DNA of 64,000 bases, from the NCBI RefSeq assembly GCF_003851125.1, contig NZ_BGOW01000013.1, positions 1-64,000 on the forward strand, in the 5' to 3' direction. The notes under the pieces were generated by a model. That model saw only the letters and a list, made by a program, of their open reading frames with translations. It made no database searches and was not told the origin of the DNA. Of the stretch, positions 33,150 through 42,300 are shown in pieces; position 1 is the stretch's first letter; each line of letters begins with the position of its first letter. The translations under genes were made by a program, and so were the position numbers. The DNA comes from Sulfuriferula multivorans. GTDB lineage: Bacteria; Pseudomonadota; Gammaproteobacteria; Burkholderiales; Sulfuriferulaceae.

Positions 33150-33594
33150 TCCCGCAACGTCTGGCATGACCAACCCTGCTGGAGATATTCCATCCGCGAG
33201 CGAAGCATCCCCAAAGCCGGCGAGTCTGATAGACGACGTCAAAATATTGGGACGTGAACTCCTCGGATTACTGCACGATCGTCTCGAACTCGCGGCGCTA
33301 GAAACCAAATTCGCCGCGCAAAATCTGGTCGGCATGATCGCGACCGGTGTGGTGGTGGCGGTGTTGTTGGTCAGCGCCTGGCTGTGCTTGCTGGGAGCGA
33401 TGGTTCTGTGGTTGATCCATGTCGGTTTGATGGCAAGCGTCGCCATGCTGCTAGGGGTTCTCGTCAATCTGGCACTGGCAGCCTTATTGTATCGATCCAT
33501 TCTTCGCCAAAGCCACCATCTCGGATGGCCAGCTACCTTGCGTAGCCTCAAGCAATTCGACACGACAGAAAAGGGTGATCATGGCAGGCAATGA
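33139..33594 (+). CDS. YqjE/phage-holin-superfamily membrane protein
   Basis: 151 residues from the ATG at 33139; an internal ATG at 33166 is also possible. Amphipathic helix 'LGRELLGLLHDRLELAALETKFA' precedes two membrane helices (about 65-88 and 93-117), the YqjE (DUF1469) layout. It overlaps both neighbours, showing tight coupling with the YqjD- and YqjK-like genes. Likely an accessory to the YqjD membrane anchor. Confidence 0.85.
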   Translation: MPADPATSGMTNPAGDIPSASEASPKPASLIDDVKILGRELLGLLHDRLELAALETKFAAQNLVGMIATGVVVAVLLVSAWLCLLGAMVLWLIHVGLMASVAMLLGVLVNLALAALLYRSILRQSHHLGWPATLRSLKQFDTTEKGDHGRQ

Positions 33595-33952
33595 CGCTCC
33601 TCTACCCGCACAAATCGACTTGGCAGAGCGGCAGATTGCTGTGCGCCGGCTTGCCGTTAGCCGCAACATGAAGCGCTTTAACGAGGATGTTCGGCAGAAA
33701 CTGGCAATACCTGCTGTCCTGCTGGCTAGCGCAGGAGTGGGTTTGTCGATTGGCGTGCTGTTGAAACACCGGCTCCAGACCCCGCCGCACTCGACAGCCA
33801 TAAAAAGCGGGGAAACGCCATCCGGCAAAATTGCGCACACCTTCGGCAACCTGCTAAAGATAATCGCGATGGTACGCACTATCGCAGCAGCACTGCCCCC
33901 TGACATGACCTGCCGTACTCAGCCAAAATCAGGTTCAAAACCCCAGCCATAA
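33581..33952 (+). CDS. YqjK-like membrane-associated protein
   Basis: 123 residues from the ATG at 33581, with aaaggg upstream; it overlaps yqjE by 14 bases. N-terminal charged helix 'LAERQIAVRRLAVSRNMKRF' is followed by one membrane segment (about 45-62) and a polar tail. Third gene of the yqj-type cluster. Assignment rests on position and layout, since the sequence family is weakly conserved. Confidence 0.65.
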   Translation: MAGNDAPLPAQIDLAERQIAVRRLAVSRNMKRFNEDVRQKLAIPAVLLASAGVGLSIGVLLKHRLQTPPHSTAIKSGETPSGKIAHTFGNLLKIIAMVRTIAAALPPDMTCRTQPKSGSKPQP

Positions 33953-34032
33953 ACAGCGCATCAAACATTTCGCCTTATTTCGAATTGTGAGCATAAATAT
34001 TCCCAGACATCAAAAGTAAAAGGTCAAACGTC

Positions 34033-35577
34033 ATGAATACCCGTCTCTCCTGGATCGCATTACTGATTGCTACCCAAGCATTCGCAACCGGTTCGCAGCC
34101 ATCTTCGCATGAAGCCTCTGGAAATTCGCAGCACGTCGAAAATGCCACCCGCACGGTCGCTTCATCGACAGAAGTGGCTGTCGAAAAAGGCGGTCCTTAT
34201 GACCGTGTATATCACCCCGAAAACCTGCCTTCCATGCATGATGGAAAATTCTTCCCCGACAGCTGGCTGTCTCTGGGTGCCAATCCTGCCCATAACGCCG
34301 CGTTTGAACTTTCTTCGGGCGCTCCAGCCTGGCTTAAGCAGGGCGTCGAATGGAAATTTGCGGAAGCGCGATCCTGGCCGCTTGATCGTAAAGATGCATT
34401 CGATACCCAGGTCTATGGCGAACGTCGCGGTCCTTCGACACAGACGCAGTTCTATGGCAATGCAGTGGGTGTATCTATCGCGAACGGCATTATTTACGCC
34501 GAGAGCGATGATCAGTTCGCCTATGCGGTGAATGCGCGCACCGGCAAACTCATCTGGCGCACAAGCCCGGTGGGCAATACTTTGATGGGTACGCCCATCG
34601 TAGCGCAGGGCAAGGTCTTCCTTTCCGCGGGCAATGTCGGATTCAACTTTTCCAACGTAACCAAGTTCTCCAAAACCAAGACAGCTGCGCGTGGTGAGGG
34701 GATCAGTTTCAATGGAATTTATGCCCTTTCTGCAAAGACCGGGGAATTGCTCTGGCACTATGGTACCAACGGCGAGGCCATGCCCACGTCCACTTTTAGC
34801 GACGGAAAAATATATATCACCACCGGTGATGGCTATGCGCAGGCTATCGACGCCGGAACAGGGAAACCAGTCTGGAAGACCGAACTCCAGGGTATGGCCA
34901 ATATGTCTAGCCCCGCCATTGTTGACGGCAAAATGTATGTCGCCATGTCATCGCCTGGCGGCGTGTTCTGTCTGGATGCCCGTAGCGGCAAAGTGCTTTG
35001 GAAATCCAACATTCAGGGCGCAGAGGATACGGGAATCGGCGATGTATCCCCTGCAGTGAGCAATGGCGTTGTGGTGATGGACGCGGTCGCGGATGCGAAA
35101 CAGCAGAATGGCAAGACCACCATGGACACGCGCATTGTGACGTATGACGCGGATACTGGAAAAATCTTATGGCAGGCCAACATGGGGCGCGGGGCTAAAC
35201 CGCCCGCATTCAAGGGGGGAGTGCCCATGATTCATGACGGCGTCGTCTATGTGGGCACACCGGTGAATAATGTGATCCAGGCATATGACCTGAAATCCGG
35301 CCAGCAGAAATGGACATGGCAGGTGCCGGACGCCAGCGCAGCAGGTTCGGGGCGGGGAGCACCTACCTATTACAGGGGCGCACTGTATGTGTCGACAGGT
35401 GAATACCTGTATGCGTTAAACCCTTCAAGTGGCGAGCTCATTCATAAATACCACGTGGGAGGTCGTTTCGGTATCGTCAATCCCGTCATTATCGGGGGTA
35501 CGATCTACCTCAGCAATTCATGGGATTGGCTCATGGCTGTGCCGCTCTCGAAAGTCAATCCGACAGCCAAAAGTTGA
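34033..35577 (+). CDS. Periplasmic PQQ-type beta-propeller protein
   Basis: 514 residues with a signal peptide (about 1-19). Multiple tryptophan-docking/PQQ repeats of the form 'A-x-D-x-x-T-G-K-x-x-W': 'AVNARTGKLIWRT', 'ALSAKTGELLWHY', 'AIDAGTGKPVWKT', 'CLDARSGKVLWKS', 'TYDADTGKILWQA' and 'AYDLKSGQQKWTW'. At least seven blades are visible. It lacks the cytochrome c domain of quinohaemoproteins and the vicinal Cys-Cys pair of methanol dehydrogenases. It could be a PQQ enzyme of unknown substrate or a BamB-like binding scaffold. It stands alone, with no pqq or cytochrome genes beside it. Confidence 0.8.
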   Translation: MNTRLSWIALLIATQAFATGSQPSSHEASGNSQHVENATRTVASSTEVAVEKGGPYDRVYHPENLPSMHDGKFFPDSWLSLGANPAHNAAFELSSGAPAWLKQGVEWKFAEARSWPLDRKDAFDTQVYGERRGPSTQTQFYGNAVGVSIANGIIYAESDDQFAYAVNARTGKLIWRTSPVGNTLMGTPIVAQGKVFLSAGNVGFNFSNVTKFSKTKTAARGEGISFNGIYALSAKTGELLWHYGTNGEAMPTSTFSDGKIYITTGDGYAQAIDAGTGKPVWKTELQGMANMSSPAIVDGKMYVAMSSPGGVFCLDARSGKVLWKSNIQGAEDTGIGDVSPAVSNGVVVMDAVADAKQQNGKTTMDTRIVTYDADTGKILWQANMGRGAKPPAFKGGVPMIHDGVVYVGTPVNNVIQAYDLKSGQQKWTWQVPDASAAGSGRGAPTYYRGALYVSTGEYLYALNPSSGELIHKYHVGGRFGIVNPVIIGGTIYLSNSWDWLMAVPLSKVNPTAKS

Positions 35578-35714
35578 CAGGAAATGAAGCCGCTTTGAGG
35601 TATTCAGAAAACCGAAAATAAGTGGTGAATTTTATTTCATATGCTAAAATCTTGCAAAATATCGATTTTTGATATATGTCCTCTGCTTGTTCACTTTGAG
35701 TATTGGAAAATCTC

Positions 35715-36494
35715 ATGCCCTGGAGAAATCTTCTGACCCACCCCGAAGCGGGAAATCATATCGCTCAGATTTGTCGGGATGAGGCCTTTTTGGTTAATGC
35801 AGTGACCCAGTTTGTCGGTGCAGGCATAAACGACGGGGCTGCATCGATTGTTATCGCGACACCGGCTCACAGGCGGGCGTTCATAGCCAGCCTGGAACAT
35901 CAGGGTCACTCTGTCCAGAACGCCAAAGGCGAGGGTAAGATCAAGTTTTTTGACGCGGAATCTCTGCTTTCCAGCCTCATGTCAGACGGCATGCCTGTAT
36001 GGAAGGCGTTCGAGAAACACATAGGAAGCCTGATGCGGGAAACGCAGTCGCAACACAAGAACGTGCGCGTCTACGGAGAAAAGGTGAATTTGCTATGGCA
36101 AAAAAACAAACTCGATGCTGCGATCCGGCTTGAAGAGTTCTGGAATGAGTTGTCCCAGCAATTGAATTTTTCGCGACTGTGCACCTACACAATGGACAAC
36201 CTGGACCCGGGTGTCTATGAAGGCTCTTTGGAACGCATATGCAAATGTCACTCCCATCTTATCCCGACAGAGAATTACGCTTTACTCGAAAACGTGGTGC
36301 AAAAAGCCACGAACGATCTTCTCGGGCGCGACCTGACTGACGCAATCGGCAAACTCGCATTATCTCGGCCCAGTACTACGCAAATGCCGCCGGCTCAGGC
36401 CACACTTCTATTCCTGAGCGAGAAGCTACCGCTCTCCGCCAGGAAAATACTGTCCCGTGTCCAGAGGGAGTATGCGCTCGCCGCTGCAGGCTGA
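35715..36494 (+). CDS. MEDS-domain (DcmR-like sensory) protein
   Basis: 259 residues from the ATG at 35715; a TTG four codons upstream is less likely. The fold matches MEDS domains: 'HIAQICRDEAFLVNAVTQFVGAGINDGAASIVIAT' followed by 'VRVYGEKVNLLWQKNKLDAAIRLEEFWNEL' and 'RLCTYTMDNL'. These RecA/KaiC-like domains sense unknown signals in DcmR-type regulators. No helix-turn-helix is visible, so it acts by protein contact. It converges on a Crp/Fnr gene. Confidence 0.75.
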   Translation: MPWRNLLTHPEAGNHIAQICRDEAFLVNAVTQFVGAGINDGAASIVIATPAHRRAFIASLEHQGHSVQNAKGEGKIKFFDAESLLSSLMSDGMPVWKAFEKHIGSLMRETQSQHKNVRVYGEKVNLLWQKNKLDAAIRLEEFWNELSQQLNFSRLCTYTMDNLDPGVYEGSLERICKCHSHLIPTENYALLENVVQKATNDLLGRDLTDAIGKLALSRPSTTQMPPAQATLLFLSEKLPLSARKILSRVQREYALAAAG

Positions 36495-36514
36495 CGAAGA
36501 CATTCAACACGCGA

Positions 36515-36530
36515 CAGCCTGATCAGGCTG
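36515..36530. repeat. 16-bp perfect palindrome between convergent genes
   Basis: cagcctgatcaggctg reads the same on both strands and covers the Crp/Fnr stop codon (36523-36525), 20 bases past the MEDS gene stop. It could form a tight hairpin in either transcript and slow readthrough, but no T run follows. Confidence 0.45.
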
Positions 36531-37257
36531 CACGCAGGTCTATAAGCAATCGTTCGGACTCTTTCTTCAATATGCTGTAACACTCACACACGTGGGTCTC
36601 AAGTTCTTCTCTGTTTGTTACCTCGATATGTCCCCGACGATAGCTCAATATGCCCGCCTGTTGCAATTTTCTGGCGGCTTCGGTGATGCTTTCGCGGCGC
36701 ACGCCGAGCATGTTGGCAATCAATTCCTGCGTCATCGTCAAGCTGCTTGAATGCATACGGTCAAAATTCAGGAGTAACCAACGGCATAGTTGCTGCTCCA
36801 CCGAATGACGCCGATTGCACGCAGTCGTTTGAGCCATTTGAACAATCAGCGTCTGCGCGTAACGCAAAGACAATTGTTGCAAGTTGCCGGTTCGGCGCCC
36901 TCCGCTACGAGCCAACGCTTCGCGCAGAGCTTTTGCCCTGATACGATACCCATGACCTGCCGAGTGGACGGTTGCCTGGGTAAGCGCCGTCTCCCCGCCC
37001 ATGAAGACCGAAACGCCGAGCATGCCTTCATTCCCTACCACAGCCACTTCTACCAAGGTTCCATCTTCCAGGCCGCAGAGCAATGACGCCGTAGCTGTGG
37101 TAGGGAAATAGGCATACTGCAGTTTCTCGTTCACCTCATATAAAACTTCTGCAGATGACATTGAAACCAATTCAAGTTCGGGCGTTATGCGCTCGAATTC
37201 ATGTGGACTCAATGCGTGAAGAATATAATTCTGTTGCGGATCACAGAGTTCAGACAT
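36523..37257 (-). CDS. Crp/Fnr-family regulator without iron-sulfur cysteines
   Basis: 244 residues. The cyclic-nucleotide-type beta barrel (about 20-135) carries 'LEDGTLVEVAVVGNEGMLG'; the C-terminal winged helix-turn-helix has 'ELIANMLGVRRESITEAARKLQQAG'. The N-terminus has only one Cys, so it is not an oxygen-sensing Fnr; the ligand is unknown. Such proteins are common in Betaproteobacteria next to signalling genes. Same strand as the diguanylate cyclase upstream at 37278-38603, with a 20-base gap. Confidence 0.88.
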   Translation of the reverse strand: MSELCDPQQNYILHALSPHEFERITPELELVSMSSAEVLYEVNEKLQYAYFPTTATASLLCGLEDGTLVEVAVVGNEGMLGVSVFMGGETALTQATVHSAGHGYRIRAKALREALARSGGRRTGNLQQLSLRYAQTLIVQMAQTTACNRRHSVEQQLCRWLLLNFDRMHSSSLTMTQELIANMLGVRRESITEAARKLQQAGILSYRRGHIEVTNREELETHVCECYSILKKESERLLIDLRAA

Positions 37258-37277
37258 TTTTACCCCCTGATATTGAT

Positions 37278-38603
37278 TTATATTTTTTTTTGCAGCGAAA
37301 AAATAAAATGCTCCTTCTCCTTGCCCTCGAAAATCTGAAAGTCATTGCCCCCTGCTGTCTTGGCCTGGTACATGGCATTATCGGCGTGTTTCAGCAAAGT
37401 ATGGCCATCCTCACCGTGCTCCGGATAGATTGCTATACCGATACTCGCCTGCAGGGGGATATCCCTGCCGTCAATTGCTAACGGTTCACTTAGCAGCACA
37501 ACAATTTTTTCAACCACATTCATGACATCCCGAGTTGAGGAAATCTCTGTCAGGATTAGCGAAAACTCGTCTCCTCCCAAACGCGCAACGGTATCTTCTT
37601 CACGCAAGCACTGCCGGATCCTGCATGCGGCGGTTTGCAAGACCACATCGCCCACAGCATGCCCCAGCGTGTCATTGATTGCCTTGAAGTGGTCGAGGTC
37701 CATTACTACAACAGAAAATCCCTCATGATTGCGTGACCCACGTGCTTCTGCCTGTCGCAATCTGTCGAGAAACAGATTGCGGTTGGGCAAGCCGGTCAGG
37801 CAATCATGGTTGGCGAGATGCTCAAGTCGATGCATGATCTGGATACGCTCACTGACATCACGTCCGCTGGCTATAAAATGACTCATTTTCCCGCGGGCAT
37901 TGTAGTAAGGGCGAATGATCTTATCCTCATAAAAAATGCTGCCATTTTGCCGGCGATTCACGAAAATGCCTCGAAATGTCCTGCCCGCCCGTAATGCTTT
38001 CCACATGTCCACAAAGAATTGCGGCTCTTGCATCCCCGAATTCAAAACAGCATGAGTTCGTCCCACCATCGCGGCCTTCCGATAACCAGTCAGTTCCTCA
38101 AATGCCGGGTTCACATATTCAATCAGTTCGTCCACTGTGGTAACGGCTACTGCATCGCCATTGAATTCGGAGACTTCCAGAAATTTATGCAGTTTGTTGT
38201 CTTCGCTTGCCAAAACAAACAATTCAAGCAAAAAAAAGCGACGGTCCTCAATCTCCAGGGGCGCCAGGGAAGCCTTCAAAAGAACTTCCCGGCCCTCCCT
38301 TCTGTTCCATCCGACAAATTCAAATTCAAACCCATTGTCAGATTCCGGAGAAAAAATATAGTGGCTGCGGATCGATTCCGGCCAACTCAGGTCACCCTGC
38401 AATGCCGGGAATATATCAGCCACGGATTGTCCGATCAGCAAGGTCGGATTATTGTTATCGTTGCACAGGTAGTTCCCCACTTCGGGACTGCCATATTTGA
38501 TGGTGCCGTTTGTGTCCAGCACCAGGAACGCACGTTTGCTTTCAGCTGGGAAACAGACAGACGAAAACATCTTTCTCAGGCTATCCGGAACCGGAATTTC
38601 CAT
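37278..38603 (-). CDS. Diguanylate cyclase with PAS domains
   Basis: 441 residues. Two PAS regions (about 20-130 and 145-260), the second with 'VNPAFEELTGYRKAAMVGRTHAVLNS' and a PAC tail 'GRDVSERIQ'. The C-terminal GGDEF domain starts at 'DCLTGLPNRNLFLDRL' and has the active loop 'ARLGGDEFSLIL'. No RxxD inhibitory site directly before it (that position reads 'LREEDTVA'). Makes cyclic di-GMP in response to a PAS signal; cytoplasmic, no membrane helix. Confidence 0.92.
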   Translation of the reverse strand: MEIPVPDSLRKMFSSVCFPAESKRAFLVLDTNGTIKYGSPEVGNYLCNDNNNPTLLIGQSVADIFPALQGDLSWPESIRSHYIFSPESDNGFEFEFVGWNRREGREVLLKASLAPLEIEDRRFFLLELFVLASEDNKLHKFLEVSEFNGDAVAVTTVDELIEYVNPAFEELTGYRKAAMVGRTHAVLNSGMQEPQFFVDMWKALRAGRTFRGIFVNRRQNGSIFYEDKIIRPYYNARGKMSHFIASGRDVSERIQIMHRLEHLANHDCLTGLPNRNLFLDRLRQAEARGSRNHEGFSVVVMDLDHFKAINDTLGHAVGDVVLQTAACRIRQCLREEDTVARLGGDEFSLILTEISSTRDVMNVVEKIVVLLSEPLAIDGRDIPLQASIGIAIYPEHGEDGHTLLKHADNAMYQAKTAGGNDFQIFEGKEKEHFIFSLQKKI

Positions 38604-38768
38604 CGGTGGATCCTTACCCAGAATAATATATAGCTAATTTAGTTCACTGCATTCAGAGCAACTGTATATCCACGAAGCTTTCACCGACATACTTGGAATA
38701 AGGTATTTTATATACCTTCTTGATGGTAGATAACCTCTGCATGAGGACCCTCTTCTATAGTATTGTAT

Positions 38769-39416
38769 TTATAAAGCTATATAGCCTGCACGAATGGCGT
38801 ATTGAGTAAGTTCTGCAACGTTATGTAAATCAAGCTTGTTCATGATATTGCGGCGATGGACATCCACAGTGCTCACTGCAATATAGAGCACATCAGCAAT
38901 TTCGGAAGAGCGCTTGCCTTGCGCCAGCAGACGCAGGACATCACGTTCGCGCGAAGTGAGGATAGATGAATTATCCAATTCTTCTCTGACCTCGGCTTTC
39001 CCCATGGAAGTCATAAGCATCATGAGAACTTCCGGGCAAAAATAAGGCTCATTGCGCTGTACCGCACGTATCGCATTCAATAACTCGTTCCCTGGAGCTG
39101 CTTTGGAAACATATCCCGAGGCACCCGCATTGAGCATCTCATCAACGAAGTCCCATTCCGAATGACCGGACAAAGCGATCACCTTCACTCCGGGTTGTTG
39201 CGCAATCAACTGTCGGGTAGCCTCGATGCCGTCCATGCCTGGCATGCTAATATCCATGATCACAATGTTCGGGTCTACGCGCGCTGCGACATCAAGCGCG
39301 TCACGCGCATTTCCCGCTTCTCCCACCACCTCGATATCTTCTTCCATATTCAAAAGGTAGCGCAATGCCTCCCTCAGCAACTTGTGGTCATCCACCAATA
39401 ACACGCGCATAGTCAT
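38769..39416 (-). CDS. NarL/FixJ-type response regulator
   Basis: 215 residues. Receiver domain 'VLLVDDHKLLREALRYLL' with phospho-acceptor in 'PNIVIMDISMPGMDG', and C-terminal LuxR HTH 'LTSRERDVLRLLAQGKRSSEIADVLYIAVSTVDVHRRNIMNKL'-type arrangement near residues 150-200. The start overlaps the kinase stop as ATGA, so it is the cognate partner of the histidine kinase at 39413-40510. Confidence 0.92.
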   Translation of the reverse strand: MTMRVLLVDDHKLLREALRYLLNMEEDIEVVGEAGNARDALDVAARVDPNIVIMDISMPGMDGIEATRQLIAQQPGVKVIALSGHSEWDFVDEMLNAGASGYVSKAAPGNELLNAIRAVQRNEPYFCPEVLMMLMTSMGKAEVREELDNSSILTSRERDVLRLLAQGKRSSEIADVLYIAVSTVDVHRRNIMNKLDLHNVAELTQYAIRAGYIAL

Positions 39417-40510
39417 GGGCGGAACTCCCGAGCAATGGATGCCGAAGCGCCCGCCAGCGGCGCTGATAAAACCATCCTTGTGCGACCCGGCATGTCTTCG
39501 ACTTCAATACCGCCATAAAGGTAATTCAATCGCTCCTCTATGCTGCTCAATTCGAATCCGCCAGCTTGGGTCAAGATCGCCCGATAGTCGAATCCGCTTC
39601 CCGTATCGTCAAGTATCAGTTGTAGCCGATTATCCAGGCACCTGGCTGATAAAAGAATCTGGCTGCTCTGAGTGAGCGTGGCGACGCTAACGAGGATTGC
39701 GCGCACGGCGCGGAACAACAGAGTCGCCACCGGCAAATCCAGCGGCATGTCCATGCCGTCATTTTGCACCGTGATCTCCAGGTCGCTGGTACGGTGTAAT
39801 TCTTCAGCCAACCATTCCAAGGCCGGCCCCAAGCCAATTTCGTGCAGGAAAGGCGGGCATAGCTGAAAAATCATTGAGTGTACGGAACCAGATGCCTGAT
39901 TAAGCAGAGACTCCAGTTCTGCAGCGCGCTGCTTAAACATGTGGGGCGAGTTTTCTTTTTCGCAGGCCCTCAGCTTAAGCTTCGTGGACATCAGGACCTC
40001 ACCCAAGTCATTATGAATATCTTGAGCCAGAGTATAGCGCTCGTGCTCTTCCGCCAGAGTCAATTTCATCGTAAGTGTTCGCAATTCTGCAATTCGCTCT
40101 TGCTTATGCCACTTCAATGATTCTGTTTTCTGCCAAGCATTAAAATTCATATTTTCTGTATGTCTATTTTTACTAATATCAATAAATAAAATTACCATAC
40201 CGGAGGAATTGTCATTTTTTCCAGCGTGAGGAATAATCTGGCGTAAAAAACTGCGCCCGTTTTGCATTGTAAAATTCCGCTGAAGCGACAGCCTTGTTTT
40301 GGCAACAATTCTAGCGTCATTGATCAAATTATTGGTTCCAAAATTCGGGGAAACATCACAGAGCAACCTGCCCTGACTAGAGCCGGATAAACCAAACATA
40401 CTTTGCGTGGCTCGAGTAAACCACAAAATACGCAGCTCACGATCCAGACACAGCACCCCTATTTCGCTTCCCCCGAATTCGTTATCGGGCAAGAAATAAG
40501 CATTCGTCAT
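39413..40510 (-). CDS. Cytoplasmic PAS histidine kinase (HisKA_3, NarX-like)
   Basis: 365 residues. The N-terminal PAS-like domain (about 12-112, 'GVLCLDRELRILWFTRATQ', resembling the PAS_10/CheR-linked type) is followed by HisKA_3 with 'LAQDIHNDLGEVL' (phospho-acceptor His) and a degenerate HATPase_c with 'LDDTGSGFDYRAIL'. There is no membrane helix, so it senses an internal signal. Co-transcribed with the NarL-type regulator. Confidence 0.9.
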   Translation of the reverse strand: MTNAYFLPDNEFGGSEIGVLCLDRELRILWFTRATQSMFGLSGSSQGRLLCDVSPNFGTNNLINDARIVAKTRLSLQRNFTMQNGRSFLRQIIPHAGKNDNSSGMVILFIDISKNRHTENMNFNAWQKTESLKWHKQERIAELRTLTMKLTLAEEHERYTLAQDIHNDLGEVLMSTKLKLRACEKENSPHMFKQRAAELESLLNQASGSVHSMIFQLCPPFLHEIGLGPALEWLAEELHRTSDLEITVQNDGMDMPLDLPVATLLFRAVRAILVSVATLTQSSQILLSARCLDNRLQLILDDTGSGFDYRAILTQAGGFELSSIEERLNYLYGGIEVEDMPGRTRMVLSAPLAGASASIAREFRP

Positions 40511-40914
40511 CTGGAAATCGTTTACTCGCTATGGACAAACCCGGTTGAATTCGAATCTACAGTTCGCCGTTACTAGCCCCAACCTCGATTTATTGGGAAA
40601 TTTCTCACACTTCGAAGTTTGAATACCGATCCAACTGATTTATGGAAATAATATATTAGTTGCTTGAAATATTTCTGTTCGGTAACTCACATTATTTACA
40701 TATAAAAATATTTAATTGAAAAGCCTTGACATTCTCAGGCAGTCTGAAGCTGAGGGTAAGATTGGATAAATGGCTGAAACATCTTCACGTACGGCTAACC
40801 GAATATGACGCGTTGCATATTCGTTCAATATTAAGAAGCCAGAAATATTTATTTGATACGGAAGCTTGCGCCCGCGAGCAGTCAGCAATACACGGACGCA
40901 AACAATTTGACAGA
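40511..40914. other. Intergenic region, AT-rich
   Basis: 404 bases between the kinase start and the Spy-like gene stop, both on the minus strand. It should hold the promoter of the kinase/regulator pair. The right part (40740-40915) can be read as an open frame on the plus strand, but that frame runs antisense into the Spy-like gene and resembles nothing. No terminator with T run recognised. Confidence 0.45.
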
Positions 40915-41412
40915 TTATTTCTTGTGATCCATGGATTGCATGTGACTCATGTGCATTTTGTCGAATTCGTCTTTTTGTTCCGGCTTGAGCTCGCTATAAA
41001 AAGCTTTTACCGCATCTGCCATGGCGGCCATATTCTGCGCACGTTCTTTCATCATGTCCGCCATCATCGCCATGCGATCAGGCATGGTCTTGGGCATGTT
41101 CTGCATATCCCCTTTCATCTTGTCGTGCATTGATGCCATGTTTTTGGCTTGTGCGTCGACCTTATCGGAGAATGCTTGCCAGGCAGGCTCCTGATCTTTG
41201 GTCAACTTAAGTTTGGCTTTCAGCTCAGTCAGGTGTTTGTGGGCCATAGCGACCGGGTCCTTCATCATTTGACCCTGCATCATGCCCATGCCATCACAAC
41301 CCATCTCATGTTTTTCCTTGTGCATCTTCCCTTCATGGCTGGCAGCCGTTGCGACGCCGATTGCGAACACGGTAGAGATCAGGCCAAGAGCGAGTTTTGT
41401 ACGCAGTTTCAT
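40915..41412 (-). CDS. Spy/CpxP-like methionine-rich periplasmic protein
   Basis: 165 residues from the ATG at 41412. Signal peptide ('LALGLISTVFAIGVATA'), then a Met/His-rich stretch ('MGCDGMGMMQGQMM') and an LTxxQ-like helical core ('LKAKLKLTKDQEPAWQAFSDK' and 'ELKPEQKDEFDKMH'). Spy-family proteins are periplasmic chaperones or metal-stress sensors; the many Met and His residues suggest copper or other metal binding. The C-terminal tail 'MHMSHMQSMDHKK' adds further ligands. Confidence 0.82.
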   Translation of the reverse strand: MKLRTKLALGLISTVFAIGVATAASHEGKMHKEKHEMGCDGMGMMQGQMMKDPVAMAHKHLTELKAKLKLTKDQEPAWQAFSDKVDAQAKNMASMHDKMKGDMQNMPKTMPDRMAMMADMMKERAQNMAAMADAVKAFYSELKPEQKDEFDKMHMSHMQSMDHKK

Positions 41413-41598
41413 GGAATTTCCTTTCAGTGGTGAAAAAATATTGCCTGCAACCTGCTGGTCGCAACAAGCAATAGTAGTGATGCGTTTGCTATGAGTTGCA
41501 GATTTACAATTGCTGTTTATATCAATCGCCACCCGGTCCGGCCCCGATTTGTTGAAAGCGTCTATCGGATTCAGGCCAGGCCACGATTCCAGTCTTAC

Positions 41599-41790
41599 TT
41601 ACCGCCCAATCCGAACCCCCGAGAGGGAGCCCAGTACCCCGAAAACGCTCAACAACCAAAGGATCACCACAATGATCACCACCACATTCAGGATTTTCTT
41701 GATCGTGGCTTCCATCGGTATGTAGGTATTGATCAGCCAAAGCACCACTCCCACGACAACCAACACAATCACTAATTGAATCAATGGCAT
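41599..41790 (-). CDS. Small two-helix membrane protein (Thivi_2564 type)
   Basis: 63 residues from the ATG at 41790; the ATG directly before it (41793) is equally possible after aaggag. Helix 1 'LIQLVIVLVVVGVVLWLI' and helix 2 'KILNVVVIIVVILWLLSVFG' are joined by 'YIPMEATIKK', matching the small Thivi_2564 family found in Betaproteobacteria and Gammaproteobacteria. Role unknown, inner-membrane. Confidence 0.82.
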   Translation of the reverse strand: MPLIQLVIVLVVVGVVLWLINTYIPMEATIKKILNVVVIIVVILWLLSVFGVLGSLSGVRIGR

Positions 41791-41885
41791 CATTATTCTC
41801 CTTGGTATCGCCTAAATGGATAGCACAGCGCGCACTTGCACGCCACTGCCGGACAGCATCCAGCGTGGCGTGTAATCAACCGCTC

Positions 41886-42197
41886 TTATTTGAGACGCAT
41901 GTCATTCTTGACGGAGCGTACGCCTTCGACCTTGCGTGTTACCTCTACAGCACGATTGATGTCTGCCTGCGAGTTCACAAAACCACTCAATTGAACTACA
42001 CCCTTGAACGTTTCAACATTGATTTCGGTTGATTTGAGCGTGGGTTCATTAAAAATGGCTGCCTTGACCTTGGTTGTAATCACGCTGTCGTCGATATAGC
42101 CGCCGGTGCTCTCCTTGGTCTGGGTAGACGCGCAACCCATGAAAGAAACCAGCACAACACTCAGGAAAAATGCGGAAAAGAATTTAATTATTTTCAT
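41886..42197 (-). CDS. BON-domain lipoprotein
   Basis: 103 residues from the ATG at 42197. A lipobox 'VSFMGC' gives lipidation at Cys22, then one BON domain: 'DSVITTKVKAAIFNEPTLKS', 'VETFKGVVQLSGFVNS' and 'AVEVTRKVEGVRSVKND'. OsmY-like proteins bind phospholipid and are induced by osmotic or envelope stress. It stands among other envelope-stress genes. No promoter assigned. Confidence 0.88.
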   Translation of the reverse strand: MKIIKFFSAFFLSVVLVSFMGCASTQTKESTGGYIDDSVITTKVKAAIFNEPTLKSTEINVETFKGVVQLSGFVNSQADINRAVEVTRKVEGVRSVKNDMRLK

Positions 42198-42300
42198 GAT
42201 CAGACGCTCCAAATAAATACAAAAAAACAAAATTTACTCACGGTCAGGTGACGCGTCCTGTGAGTGTTTATTCGCCTTTCGGCAAATCTGTTCCAGTGCG

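Noticed and set aside
40726-41133. 135-codon plus-strand frame overlapping the Spy-like gene
   Set aside because: Its second half is antisense to the Spy-like gene, and the first half shows no family likeness or ribosome site.
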